Below are positions 45,720 to 55,551 of a stretch of 64,000 nucleotides of DNA, one piece after another (the first letter of the stretch is position 1; each line of letters begins with the position of its first letter). The position numbers were made by a program, and so were the translations under genes. The DNA lies in NCBI GenBank assembly GCA_018340805.1, contig JACMZG010000008.1:79900307-79964306 (forward strand), given 5' to 3'. This stretch comes from Microvelia longipes. Lineage: Eukaryota > Arthropoda > Insecta > Hemiptera > Veliidae. The notes below the pieces were generated by a model that did not search any database, was not told where the DNA came from, and saw only the letters and a list, made by a program, of their open reading frames with translations.

Positions 45720-46000
45720 AAGATTTTAAGATAATATTATAATAAATACTGCTAAGATTGTTAATGTCTTGTGTTTTATTCATACTATCTTTGTCAGCTT
45801 TTATATAGAGCATTTCTAAAAATTTCCTTTGTCTGTATTTGGTTTTGGGTATGGAAGTATACGACAGTTTTCTTTGTCTGGTCGGTGGTCAAGTTTTGTC
45901 ATATGTTCTGATATGGCCGTAAGGTTGGAGTTGTCAAGTATTTGGTTGACATATGTCAAACAATAAAACAGGGTTTTTTTTGTTTAGTTATCATATTTCG
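45720..46000 (-). pseudogene. Penelope-like element, C-terminal endonuclease-region fragment
   Basis: Minus-strand translation gives LTAISEHMTKLDHRPDKEN, then after one frame break FLEMLYIKADKDSMN and TQDINNL. The spaced order SxHxxxxxH-like region, FLEM.I, and N...D...NL is what follows the GIY-YIG core in Penelope-like elements. The break is at about 45820 in a run of A/T. The 5' part of the element is absent; a hAT-like MITE begins at 46052. Downstream on the same strand lies the ribozyme-like tail. Confidence 0.55.
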
Positions 46001-46051
46001 CAACCTATTCATATTGAATGTTAAATTTTCACTTTTTGAGGTTAAGTGATT

Positions 46052-46345
46052 TGTTTAATAGAGGGCATAGCCTATCTCACATTAAGAGCCCTGAAACATC
46101 TTTTCAGGGCTCTGTGTAACCTCATTAAAACCTCCTCCAAGAGTGAATTAAGGTTATAGTAAACCAATTTGTTTCGGTTTCCCGCACGTTTTTGTGTTTT
46201 GATTTCTATTTAAACGTACCACTATACAAGTTACTGTATTTTTGTTTTGTTAATTTAATTATTTTGATAATCGAATGTGGTCAGGTTACTTTTCCGGTGT
46301 TTCAAAATTCAACCAATAGGGCCCCTCTAGTAATATATCTCTATG
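46052..46345. mobile_element. hAT-like MITE (CATAGAGATATA family), left end eroded
   Basis: The interior matches 26689-26996 (GGCATAGCCTATCTCA, CAGGGCTCTGTGTAACC, GGTCAGGTTACTTTTC). The right end CCCCTCTAGTAATATATCTCTATG is intact. The left TIR is shortened, and no clear duplication is left. Confidence 0.8.
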
Positions 46346-46514
46346 ACTTACATTAATTTTTACCAGCTGTTTATGAATTGTCAGATTTTTATTCTTTGTT
46401 TTGTCACTTATTTCAATATTTATTAATTAATTTTGTTTGATTGTAGTAAAGAATCACTAAAACTGTAAACAAGGTAAACTAATTTTGCTATATAATACAA
46501 TGAATCAAATAATA

Positions 46515-47295
46515 GTTGAGTAAATCGGTTTCGGGACCCTCGGAAATTTTTCTCATCACATCGGATTCACTACGCTCATCCTCTCTGCTTTGGACTCGTT
46601 TCGCTCGTCCTTAAATAGTAAATTCATCCGTATCATTCTCAGCGGTCACCCATACAGCACTGATACCCATACCGCACGCTCAATGCTTGCTTAATTATTA
46701 TGATCCAACAAAATCATGGATATACTTGTCGTATTGAATCGAAACTTAATGTACTTATTTTAATGAGTAAAGGTATTACACTTGTTACCAAATTTTAAGC
46801 TCAAATTGAAATCATTTTCCTGATTTTTTACATTTAAAAAAAAAACTAACCAAAATTTTCATTTGATAAAAATTAACTAAGCTGATTTATTTGAGATGAA
46901 ACTTAGCAACATTATTATAGTCTAATACATAACCAAATCTCAATCCGAAACGCATTAATTTTCCCAGGCGAGCCGCGTTTTATGATATTCGAAATTATTG
47001 TGAGTAATTATAGCGGGTTAATGACGTCATAAAAATTATTTTCCAAAAAGCATAACTACAGCGGTAGACTGATTTTTGTACAATGTTTCAACTCTAACAT
47101 GAATACACTAGGAGATACGATTATAACAGACCCACACACACCACACGCCACATAACAGACAGATAAACTTTGTGAAAATCACTCAGGATCCTTTAACGCC
47201 TGAAAACGGATAATTCCGGGTTTGAATCCCGTTTCGGATTTTTTTGCCAAAACACAAATACTTTTTCCTATATACCTGCGGTATAACTGAGGAAA
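46515..47295 (-). repeat. 5S-rRNA-like dispersed repeat, complete reverse copy
   Basis: Spans from AAATCGGTTTCGGGACCCTCGG to the hairpin TTCCTATATACCTGCGGTATA near 47270-47290. The reverse 5S-like segment at 46638-46700 contains CAGCGGTCACCCATACAGCA, with a small internal duplication (ACTGATACCCATACCGCAC). Tail motif GCTTTGGACTCGTTTCGCTC at about 46588. Many single-base insertions relative to other copies. Confidence 0.82.
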
Positions 47296-48006
47296 AGTAA
47301 AAACTAACATCGAAATATTGTTAGGATTATCAAATTACAAGACCAACTTTACCTGACATTGTTAGTGTTGCAACAACCCTAAAGCAATATTTGCTGCCTC
47401 TAAAAGCTGGTAGCAAATATTTGAAACTCCTTTTCTATTTGTTTATTTGTTTAAGTCAATAAATATCTTAATTTAATAGTTTGTTGTAATCTTAATTTTT
47501 TGATGTAACCGATACAAATTAAACATAACATTTTAAACATATTCTTATGTTTATTTTTCAGCCGTAAGTAGATAAAATTGTATATGCTACTATGTAGCAA
47601 AGTAAAAATTGCCGACTGGTGTCAGCAATTACCTGCATCGGCTCCTCCTCGGCAGGCAATTCGCCATTTAACTTACTTAGCTTCGCCTCGTCAGTCAAAT
47701 GCGTTAATTACCAGCCTTGGTTGGAAATTTGTAATAGCCCACCCTCGCCTTATGCTCAAGGGCTAATTTGTAAAACTCGTCAGCAAAATCATATTTTGCT
47801 GCCTTGCAGCATATCTCACATTCTTTCTAAGATGTTCTCAAATGTCTTTACAAACACGCAATACTTTATCCCCAATGCAAACTTTCCTAAGGTAAGGAGA
47901 AATGAGTTGCGGAGTTTCAAGTAATGAAATAAAACTGGGTTTCTTTTTCTCCTTTTTTTTATTTGTGTCTTTTTTGTTTTGTCTCTTGTTTTCTTTAATG
48001 ATGTAT
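47296..48006. other. Non-coding spacer
   Basis: A GC-richer patch at 47605-47790 is open in two plus frames (62 and 101 residues), but neither has a domain or a coding-like pattern; it contains TGCATCGGCTCCTCCTCGGCAGG-type short inverted blocks and is more likely a repeat fragment. Confidence 0.4.
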
Positions 48007-48230
48007 GTTTGACATAGACAGCTTTCAATCTAAACAGATCATCATTAGTGCCGGCGAGCACCGAAGAAAAGAGTCAGGAGAGAGCGGTTATAGTTTTTTT
48101 AGAGGTTTGTAGCTGACTATTAACTTGTCAGCTGCAAACCTCTAGACAAAACTGACTCCTGACTCTTTTCTTCGGTGCTTGCCGGCACTGATGATGATCT
48201 GTTAAGATTGAAAGCTGTCTATGTCAAACT
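48007..48230. repeat. Near-perfect foldback with hammerhead-like arms
   Basis: Arms 48007-48081 and 48155-48230 are inverted copies (GTTTGACATAGACAGCTTTC...GCACCGAAGAAAAGAGTCAGGA). A second hairpin sits in the centre (AGAGGTTTGTAGCTGAC against GTCAGCTGCAAACCTCT). Each arm contains CTGATGATGATCT...AGATTGAAAGCTG (one base altered in the left arm), the same core pattern as at 55083-55373. The base after the stem III palindrome is G here, which would block hammerhead cleavage. Confidence 0.75.
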
Positions 48231-49189
48231 TATATACCATTAGTGGGGAAAATTTTTTTTTCATTCCCTTAGGTATCCATGCAAGAAAAAGAGCTGGATG
48301 GCCAGTTCTCTAAAAAAATTATAATAGCTATATAGACTCTTTCTTGAAAATCTGTTTTAACTGTGAGACGTTTAATGCAGCCACAAAGAAAACCATATTT
48401 TTTTCTGGTTTTTATATATTTTTATTGGTTTTCAAATGAAAATTACTCTTGGACTTAAATTTGTCTAAGGACCAAATTTATTTAAGTTAACTTTTGGAAG
48501 ACACTATTGAGTAGGGAATGACTATGGTTTGTACAAAAAGGTTGTAAACATTATTCTTCTCCAATGTAGTAGGGATGAAATAAGATGACGTCCCAGAATA
48601 TATTAGTAAGAAGAAACAATAAGAGGTGGATTGGATAAGAGAGTCCTTGGGATTATATGTAGAGTAAAGAAACCTTATTACGTCATTTTCTAAGATTTTC
48701 AACACCCTTAGTATAACAACTTAGAGGGTAAGTCCGCGGACTTTAAGGGAAGTAGTAGGGGGTACTCCTAACTTCACGTATATATTGAACTTACCAGCAT
48801 TTCTAACTCAATATTAGTATTCAACCCAAATCAACACAAACACCAAATATGTACAAGGTAAATAAAAACTATTTTACGATCGTAAATTTAAATTTTTAAC
48901 GTAATAATTTGAAACTCAAAATTAACATTTTGGACTGTGAATTGATTTTATTCATTATTTTTTGGCAAAATGGTCATTACGAGGCCTTAAAAAGTAGTTT
49001 CATTATACCTACGCTGTATTAAAAAAATCTTTCATCTCCTTGGAGGTAAAGGTTTTTTACATTCTAGGGAAATAAAGTAAATACTTAAATAGTTTAGCGA
49101 TCAAAAGTGCAGCAAAATCAAAGCACTACCGTTTTTAGCGCTGTAATTGAGCGAAACATCGTATGTTTAGCATATAATGTACATATGTA
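48231..49189. other. Non-coding spacer
   Basis: AT-rich; no gene or family recognised. A short palindrome (ATAATGTACATATGTACATTAT) lies near 49170-49200. Confidence 0.4.
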
Positions 49190-49790
49190 CATTATATGTA
49201 CGTGATAGTTTAATGACTTTGTATTAAATTCTGTGAAATAGTTACAATAAATTAGTTAATGAAAAAGAGAAAATATAGTAAAGGTAAAGTACATGTTTTT
49301 ATTTAAATTTTAAATAACATCCAGACGATAATGTATTGCCTTAAATATAACTTAAAATCACGATTGCTTTTATTATATTAAAAAATGTTTGGTTTAAGTT
49401 GAAAAATTACTAATTACAATTAATATTTGAGGGGGAAAAACAAATATGACTCGCAAAAATGTACTAAGTTAAGTAGTGCACACGAAAAAAAAGTTTAATT
49501 AGCCGCTCGTTTTAAGTAATTTAAAAAACCTAGTATTTAAAGATTCGCACTTAAACCTCTATTGGATGTGTCAAAACGTATTTTTAATTATTAACATTTT
49601 ATACTAAATTGTACAAATAAATGCAATAAAAACAAACATTTTGTGTACCGTAAATAGCTTGTTTATATTACAACTATGGCCGTGCCCATTGGAAAATTTG
49701 AGCCAACTCCCTGGTGGACAAAATGTGAACTACATACCAGGTCTGACAGAAATCGTGTTTGTTTCCCTACTTGGTTTATATATTACTTTA
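49190..49790. mobile_element. TIR element, reverse copy of the 37561-38311 family
   Basis: Reads as the reverse complement of 37561-38110: TTTAATGACTTTGTATTAAATTCTGTG at the left, AGCCGCTC and AAGATTCGCACTTAAACC inside, then CCAACTCCCTGGTGGACAAA and GTTTCCCTACTTGGTTTATATATTACTTTA at the right. The left terminus is lost or diverged. Confidence 0.7.
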
Positions 49791-49794
49791 GTAT

Positions 49795-50420
49795 ACAGGA
49801 AAATTATTGTGTTTCCAAAATAAAAGCCAAAACCGATATTTCACCTGAATCCGTTTCAGGTGTTTTTTAAAGCGACTAACTGGTTGACACAAAATAGTCT
49901 GTCTGTATGTGTGTGTGTGTGTGTGTGTTATCATCGTATCTCTCAGTGTATCTATGCAATAAAAAATTTAAACTAGAACCCAAAAATCAAACTTAAGATC
50001 TCGTTAAGCTATCTGAAAAATATTTTTTATGACGTCATTTACCCTCAATAATGAAAATTTCGATAGTCCATTAAACGCGGATCAATTAGTCAATTGGTTT
50101 GGGATTATACACGCATGAGCTCATATATAAAGCCATCATATGTGACAAGTTTCATATCATTATTAGCATTAATTCAATATTTATCGGTTTTAAAAAATTT
50201 AATTATCGAAAAATAATCTAATTGAGTTGAATTTTGGTATTTGGCTATCCTGTAATAAATAAATGAACTAAGTTTCGTTTTAACACGACAATTATATTTA
50301 CGGGTTTTTGTTGGATTATAAAAGTTAAGCATCATCGAGCGAGTTCAGAGCCTGGATGGGTGACCGCTAGGAATAACACTAATGTATTTACAGTCTGAAA
50401 ACAAGCAAAGTGGGTCCGCA
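49795..50420 (+). repeat. 5S-rRNA-like dispersed repeat, forward copy
   Basis: Runs from the leader (GGAAAATTATTGTGTTTCC) through the TG microsatellite at 49908-49930 to the 5S-like segment at 50325-50380: AAAGTTAAGCATCATCGAGC, then CCTGGATGGGTGACCGCTAGGAAT. This copy keeps both box A-like and box C-like blocks. The tail is truncated at about 50420. Confidence 0.82.
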
Positions 50421-50494
50421 GACAGATTAAACAATATTGTGTATGTAAGTCTTGATTGTTTCTTTGATCAGGATACTCGACTGTACGAATTTTG

Positions 50495-50590
50495 TTTAGT
50501 ATTAAGTTACTGAAGATGACTTCTTAAAGTTGAAAGCGGCTCTGTTATTAATAAATGTTATCGTGGAGGGACTGAGTTTTCTTATTAGTA
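50495..50590 (+). ncRNA. Hammerhead-like motif with Penelope-type tail
   Basis: CTGAAGA at 50510-50516, a stem-loop with arms GACTT/AAGTT, GAAA at 50532-50535, then AGC-G-GCT and C. The segment before the core (TTTAGTATTAAGTTA) can pair with the segment after the predicted cleavage base (TGTTATTAATAAA) over about ten positions with a small bulge, giving stem I. Then come GTGGAGGGACTGAG and TTTTCTTATTAGT, the tail shared with 10870-11920 and 55083-55373. One extra base precedes stem II relative to the canonical core. Confidence 0.4.
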
Positions 50591-51589
50591 CATTCAATCA
50601 TATTTTAAAGAACTAATAATAAATTGTATATTATGTTACAAGACTGTGAAAATGGTATTTTTTACCGTTGCGGCTGTATTTACCATCGAGCGAAACGAGA
50701 CAGTAATAGGAGCCGAGGTATAAAAATTTATCCGTTTAATAAAAGCTCATTTTTTCAACTGTCGCTTCGTTGGCCAAAAGTTTGACAAATTATCCAGTCA
50801 TAATCGGTGGCTGGACGTTGACTTGATAATTTAAAGCATCCATTCATTTTTATTGTGTAATTATTTTTTAATGAGGTTTTTTAAAAGCTATAGATTTTTG
50901 GTTTCTTTTATATAAACCCTTTTTAATGCAATTATTCCTCTAAGCTAGTTTACAAAAAAGGGCCCGGCCTTCTTACCCCTAAAAAGAACCTATTTCAGAA
51001 AAGTAGTTTTTACTCCCTCGGGACTACAAATTGCTTTTTATGCATTTAACTTCACACAATAAACTGTGAAGTATAACTGAATTGAACTATAACTGAAGTA
51101 TAACTGAACTGTAAAATTACAAACTGAAGTATAATTGAATTATAAAATTAAAAACTGAAATATAACTGAACTGTAAAATAATAAACTGAAGACAAAAATG
51201 TTTTATATGATTAGGTCCTTATTTAATAAGTTCAATAATAGAAATTAGTGCATTAAACGTAATAATAGATGTTAGAGTAAAGATTATTGGGTAATTTAAG
51301 TAAGTAAAGTAAAGATTACTGGGTAATTTATAATATACAAATTTATCTTTGTCATAAAGGACTCATTTTTCCACGAATGAAATTATTCGAACTATGTTGA
51401 TTATAGATAGGTATCTTTTATAACATGAAAGATGCTAAGCTATGAAAAATAAAACCTTCCCTGACACTGTTCCTTGTGGAACACCATTTAATGGCACTTT
51501 ATTCTTAGTATTGTAACATCACGGGATCCCCCCTATCCCTATATTTTGACCCTTTTGTCCATTTTATTGTTCCTTAAATCAATTAGGTT
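50591..51589. other. Non-coding spacer; weak tandem repeat
   Basis: At 51060-51195 a loose tandem of GAAGTATAACTGAACTGTAAAAT-type units, and at 51282-51340 a duplicated TAAAGATTAYTGGGTAATTTA. No gene apart from the short reverse-transcriptase relic listed separately. Confidence 0.5.
51461..51498 (-). pseudogene. Short reverse-transcriptase relic (non-LTR type)
   Basis: The minus strand encodes VPLNGVPQGTVSG. G-(V/I)-P-Q-G-(S/T)-V is a conserved block of non-LTR reverse transcriptases. The similarity is only about a dozen residues and the frame stops soon on both sides, so this is a tentative relic. Confidence 0.3.
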
Positions 51590-51597
51590 GTGTTTAT

Positions 51598-51886
51598 CAT
51601 AGAGATATATTACTAGAGGGCCCCTATATAGATTAAATTTTAAAACATCGAAAAAGTAACCTGACCACCTTCGCTTAGAGATAAAATCAAATAATCTGTA
51701 CAAAATCACATTAACTTTTATATAGTATAACGTTACAAATACAAATCAAAACACAAACAATGCGCGGGAAGCCATTTGAAGGAGGTTTAAATAAGGATAC
51801 TCAGACCCCTGAGAGCCCCAAAACGTTGTTTCAGGCCTCTCAATGTGTTGAGATAGGCTATACCCTCTCTTGTATATATCTCTATT
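51598..51886. mobile_element. hAT-like MITE (CATAGAGATATA family), intact reverse copy
   Basis: TIRs CATAGAGATATATTACTAGAGG and CTCTTGTATATATCTCTATT. The exact 8-bp duplication GTGTTTAT lies at 51590-51597 and 51887-51894. The interior is the reverse complement of the 26689-26996 copy. The 64-residue frame inside is fortuitous. Confidence 0.88.
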
Positions 51887-51894
51887 GTGTTTAT

Positions 51895-52404
51895 AATCAT
51901 AAACCAGACGAAAAGATACTTACCAAAGAGCAAATATTTAATGATGTAACTTAATTCTTGTACTTCAAATTTTCTTTTGCCTCACTTCCATTAAAAAATA
52001 TTTTTTTGTCAAACCTTTTTAGATGGAATATTAGCGTAATGAATGAATAAATGAGAATCCATTTAATAGATCCGAAACAATTATGCATATATTTTATTAC
52101 GTAAATAGAAAACGTTATAAAACATAAATTTAATTTAAAGTTAAATATTTAAAGTATGAAATAATATAACCACACCGTAGCACTTTTAGAGTTGAAAGGT
52201 CCTATTTTTGAGAAATGATTAGAGGCCGGAGAATAATGATGTTAATTACTTAAGGTTGGTCCGTAGAAAATAATTAAATTACGCATAATTAAAAGATTAT
52301 GAAAAGTTTGAAAAATAGAAAAAAAAATCAAAATTTGTTAATCATTGAAATAAATTTGGGCAGGGGTTCATTTAAAAATGCATAAAATATACCTGCAATA
52401 TACC
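51895..52404. other. Non-coding spacer
   Basis: AT-rich, nothing recognised. Confidence 0.4.
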
Positions 52405-52600
52405 GGTTTTTGTCGGATTACTGATGGTAACTAGCATCTAGTGAGAGCAGTACGTGGATGGGTTTCCGCTTGGGATAAAAGTAATTTTTACTGTCTTAAG
52501 ACAAGAGAAGCGAGTTAGTGGTGAGGGCGAGCGTTGCGAATTCGATAAGGTAAGGAAAAGTTCCGTGGTAGCGTGAACCTGATTTTCCCCGGAAGTCTTC
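52405..52600 (+). repeat. 5S-rRNA-like dispersed repeat, diverged 3' part
   Basis: GGTTTTTGTCGGATTAC leads into a poorly preserved 5S-like block (CGTGGATGGGTTTCCGCTTGGGAT, 52450-52480) and the tail (AAGACAAGAGAAGCGAG, GCGAGCGTTGCGAATTCGATAAGG, GAACCTGATTTTC). Confidence 0.65.
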
Positions 52601-52714
52601 TTTTCTTATCATTCTTCGTAAATTCAAAATGATCGACAGTTTACAACTCCTGATTATCTGGGTACTCAGTAACAGTGGGTCCTTAAAATCACGCCTAACA
52701 TTAATTTATATTAT

Positions 52715-52884
52715 AGTACGACACACGGCTAAAATCAGTTGACAGCGTGGGAAAATATTGTTGAGGAACATATAAGGTTGGCCCGATTTGAAATTGAGGG
52801 CGATTTAACATCCGGGATTAACCTTATTGGCTATCTCGTATTATTTTCCCGCACTGTCAATTGTTTTTAGCCGTGTGGCATACT
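52715..52884. mobile_element. TIR element, AGTACGACACACGGC family, copy 2
   Basis: TIRs AGTACGACACACGGCTAAAA...GTGGGAAAATA and TATTTTCCCGCACTGTCAA...GTGTGGCATACT. The interior differs from copy 1 by a partly inverted order (ACATCCGGGATTAACC), suggesting rearrangement within the TIRs. Confidence 0.75.
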
Positions 52885-54049
52885 TTAATGTGTATTAATG
52901 TTACATGGATCGTAATTATTACTAATAAATAGAATTTAAAATATCACTAGTGAAGTGCAAACATAACCATTTTTCTGTCAGACAATTGCCATTATCAGTC
53001 GCGGTGAAATGTTAGGAAGCAAATTTAGAGTCTTTTCTTAATTAATGTCAGATATAAAACTAAAAAATTGGTTAAATTGTACTTTTATTTTAGGAGATAG
53101 CTCCGAGAAACGTAAAATTGCAATGTGGATCGATGCATTGTTATTTGGCTTTGACGCATTGTTTTAAGGCTATCGATGCATTGTGTTTAGGCTATAAGTT
53201 AGCTATTGATGCATTGTGTTTAGCCTATCAGCTAGTAATTTCTGAATTGTGTTAAGGCTATTGTTTAGCAATCTAACTTCTTTTTTCATAATTATTATTT
53301 TAAGTGTTTAACATTTCTTCGTCGAAAAAGAAAAGTCATAAATCTTAAAATTTCAAAATTTAAAGTATTTGAAGTAATAACGACTTATAATGAAATACGG
53401 ACGAACAGTAGCCAAGAGGTACAGTTTATTTTAACCTTATCTGTTGTCTATCAATATATACTCTTTGTTTTTATTTATGAGGTTACCACACCTTTTTCGA
53501 ATTTAAAAGAATGACTAGCCTAAAGATAACAGAATAACATATAAGAAATAAATCTATTATTGCAAAATATTTTGACCTTTTCGAATCCCCCCGGTGTCTC
53601 ATAATTTAGACGATTCTTTCTTGTCTATTAACGATGTCCTTATTGAGTATACAATGAGAGGCGGTGGTACATAAGCTCATAACTCACCAGGGTTAACACT
53701 GTTTTGTTACATCAGATTAAAAACCTGATGGCCGTGACCTAGAGACGCACAATTTTTATTCTGGGAAGGTGCAAAACTGGTTTAAAGAGGTACTTATGCG
53801 TTTTGACTTCTTTCTTTCCACTTTTACTTTCAAGTATAATTTATTTATGATTTTTTTATTAGCGTGCTCTATCGAGGGTCACCGACCTTAAGAAATTGGT
53901 CCTTTGGCTCGATAAGCTTATCAAAGTTTTTAAAAGTACATTGGCACCGCTGGTAAATAACAGATGACCACCGGAATCTTTATTTTGTGGTTGGGAATAG
54001 GCAATAGACAATTTTTTGTACTTTCGAAGAATGATAAGAAAATAAGAAT
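52885..54049. other. Non-coding spacer; weak tandem
   Basis: At 53125-53270 a loose tandem of GATGCATTGTGTTTAGGCTAT-type units. No gene. Confidence 0.5.
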
Positions 54050-54150
54050 TTGGGGAAAGTCGGGTTCGCTGTACTACAGAACTTTTCCTCACCTTATAGA
54101 ATTCGCAACGTTCGCTGTCACCACTTCAAACTCGTTTCCCTCGTCTTAAG
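54050..54150 (-). repeat. 5S-rRNA-like repeat, tail fragment
   Basis: GGAAAGTCGGGTTCGCTGTAC, CAGAACTTTTCCTCACC, GAATTCGCAACG and ACTCGTTTCCCTCGTC follow the family tail in reverse orientation. Confidence 0.6.
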
Positions 54151-54888
54151 ACAAGAAGGATAATATTTCAGAATCTTTATAGGCAGATGGTTACGCTTAA
54201 TGAATTATCTTTAATTATCTATAATAATCTCGCCAAGATATACTACAAATATTCCATTGCCTCCAGTAGATAATTTTAAATTTTCGCAAATTGGCCTATG
54301 TAACATCATACACTTCCACATTTAATTATCACAATAGTTATTGAGGCATACCAAGTCTCTATGCATTGAGAGGCAATATTTTTTTAGGGCCTCACGTAAC
54401 CTCATTGAAACCTTTTCCAGGAGTGTGTTAAGGTCATAATAAATAATCATATTGTCGGCTTCTCACATAAGCGAATTGGCATAAGAAAATTACGCTTATG
54501 AGGTTGGTTGGATGAAGAAAGTGGAGGAACAATTCCACTTCGCGGCATGATAAAAATTCGCTAAATTCATGGCAAAATGCCATGAATAAGAAGTATTAAT
54601 AAAACAACAGATAATTCAGAATTATAATCAACAGACCAAGGGAATCAACCCCCCTACTCACCCTACTAATGTTTATTTTATTTTATTAATAATAAAATGG
54701 GTTTAGGTTATTTATTCTATATTTTAAAATTCAATTGTTAGGTCTACTCTAATTATTATATTTCTATGCCTAAATAAGTAACTATATAGGTAAGCCTCCT
54801 AGTGTATTGAGGTAAGGTACCCTCTAGTAATATATCTATGATCAATATAAACAAACCCATTTGATACATGTCCCATGATAAATGTAGT
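54151..54888. other. Eroded fragments of the CATAGAGATATA MITE family
   Basis: 54340-54480 matches the MITE interior (AGGCATACCAAGTCTC, GGGCCTCACGTAACCTCATTG, AAGGTCATAATAAAT). 54720-54775 resembles its right end. 54795-54838 is a short deletion derivative ending CCCTCTAGTAATATATCTATG. No gene. Confidence 0.55.
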
Positions 54889-55133
54889 CATAGAGGTATT
54901 ATTATTAGGATGGCATTTTTGGTTGAATTTTGATACATAGAAAAGATAATCAGATCTTTGACGATCAATATAACTAAATAAACAGAATAAAATTGCAGTA
55001 ACTTATTTAGTGGAACGTTTGAAGTACAAATCAAAACACAAACAATGTACGGAAAGCTGAAATCAATTGATTTATTAAATGATAAATAAATAGTCTCTCC
55101 ACTAAAGAGTATGTTAATAAATTTATTATAGAG

Positions 55134-55175
55134 AGTTAACTTTCGGCCGCATCCGGCCATCATCAGTCATTCTCT
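55134..55175 (-). ncRNA. Hammerhead-like motif, left arm
   Basis: Minus strand: CTGATGA, T, GGCCG-GATG-CGGCC (a perfect 5-bp stem II), GAAA, then the palindrome AGTTAACT, C, and TCT. The AGTTAACT palindrome would give a 4-bp stem III only between two RNA copies, as in dimeric hammerheads. Confidence 0.42.
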
Positions 55176-55287
55176 GGAGTGCTAAGAACGATCGTTAGTA
55201 ACGATCACTTTCCAATCTTTATAGCGCAATCTTAGGAGTGCGACTAGCACTCCATATCTGGAGTAATCTTAGCACTCCAGAGAATGA

Positions 55288-55324
55288 CTGATGATGGCTG
55301 GATGCAGCAGAAAGTTAACTCTCT
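55288..55324 (+). ncRNA. Hammerhead-like motif, right arm
   Basis: Inverted partner of the motif at 55134-55175: CTGATGA (55288-55294), stem-loop GGCTG/CAGC, GAAA (55310-55313), AGTTAACT palindrome, C, TCT. The stem II changes relative to the left arm are partly compensated (GGCCG/CGGCC to GGCTG/CAGC-A), which hints at structural constraint. Confidence 0.42.
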
Positions 55325-55551
55325 AATATATCTATTAACATACTTTTTAGTGGAGAGACTATTTATTTATCTATTCTTGGATTACTCCACAGAACAGCTA
55401 TTTATATTATTTATTGATTTATTATAACCTTAACTCGCTCTTTGAAGAGGTTTTAATGAGGTAACAGAGCCCCTAAGCGCCCCAAAAATGATATTTCAGA
55501 CCTCGTAATGTATTGAGATAGGCTATGCCCCCTCTATTATATATCTTTATG

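Larger units (their letters stand above)
55083..55373. mobile_element. Palindromic insertion of two inverted Penelope-type tails
   Basis: About 100-bp inverted arms: ATAAATAGTCTCTCCACTAAA...GTTAACTTTC...CATCATCAGTCATTCTCTGG on the left, mirrored at 55272-55373. Each arm read outward runs CTGATGA, stem-loop, GAAAGTTAACTC, TTTATTAAC-type AT block, TAGTGGAGAGACTA. It sits inside a MITE, so it transposed more recently than that copy. Confidence 0.75.
54889..55551. mobile_element. hAT-like MITE (CATAGAGATATA family), interrupted copy
   Basis: The left end CATAGAGGTATTATTATTAGG and right end CCTCTATTATATATCTTTATG enclose the normal interior (reverse orientation), which is split by the palindromic insertion at 55083-55373. 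Flanks AATGTAGT and ATTGTGGC agree at 5 of 8 positions, a decayed duplication. Confidence 0.7.

Noticed and set aside
46515..47295. Helitron assignment of the 5S-like repeat
   Set aside because: An end hairpin is present, but no CTRR terminus or clear AT insertion site could be seen, and the 5S promoter segment fits a SINE-like origin better; left as an open alternative.
47578..47924. Two overlapping plus-strand ORFs (62 and 101 residues)
   Set aside because: Open frames in a GC-richer patch but with no recognisable domain, no signal peptide and short inverted blocks typical of repeats.
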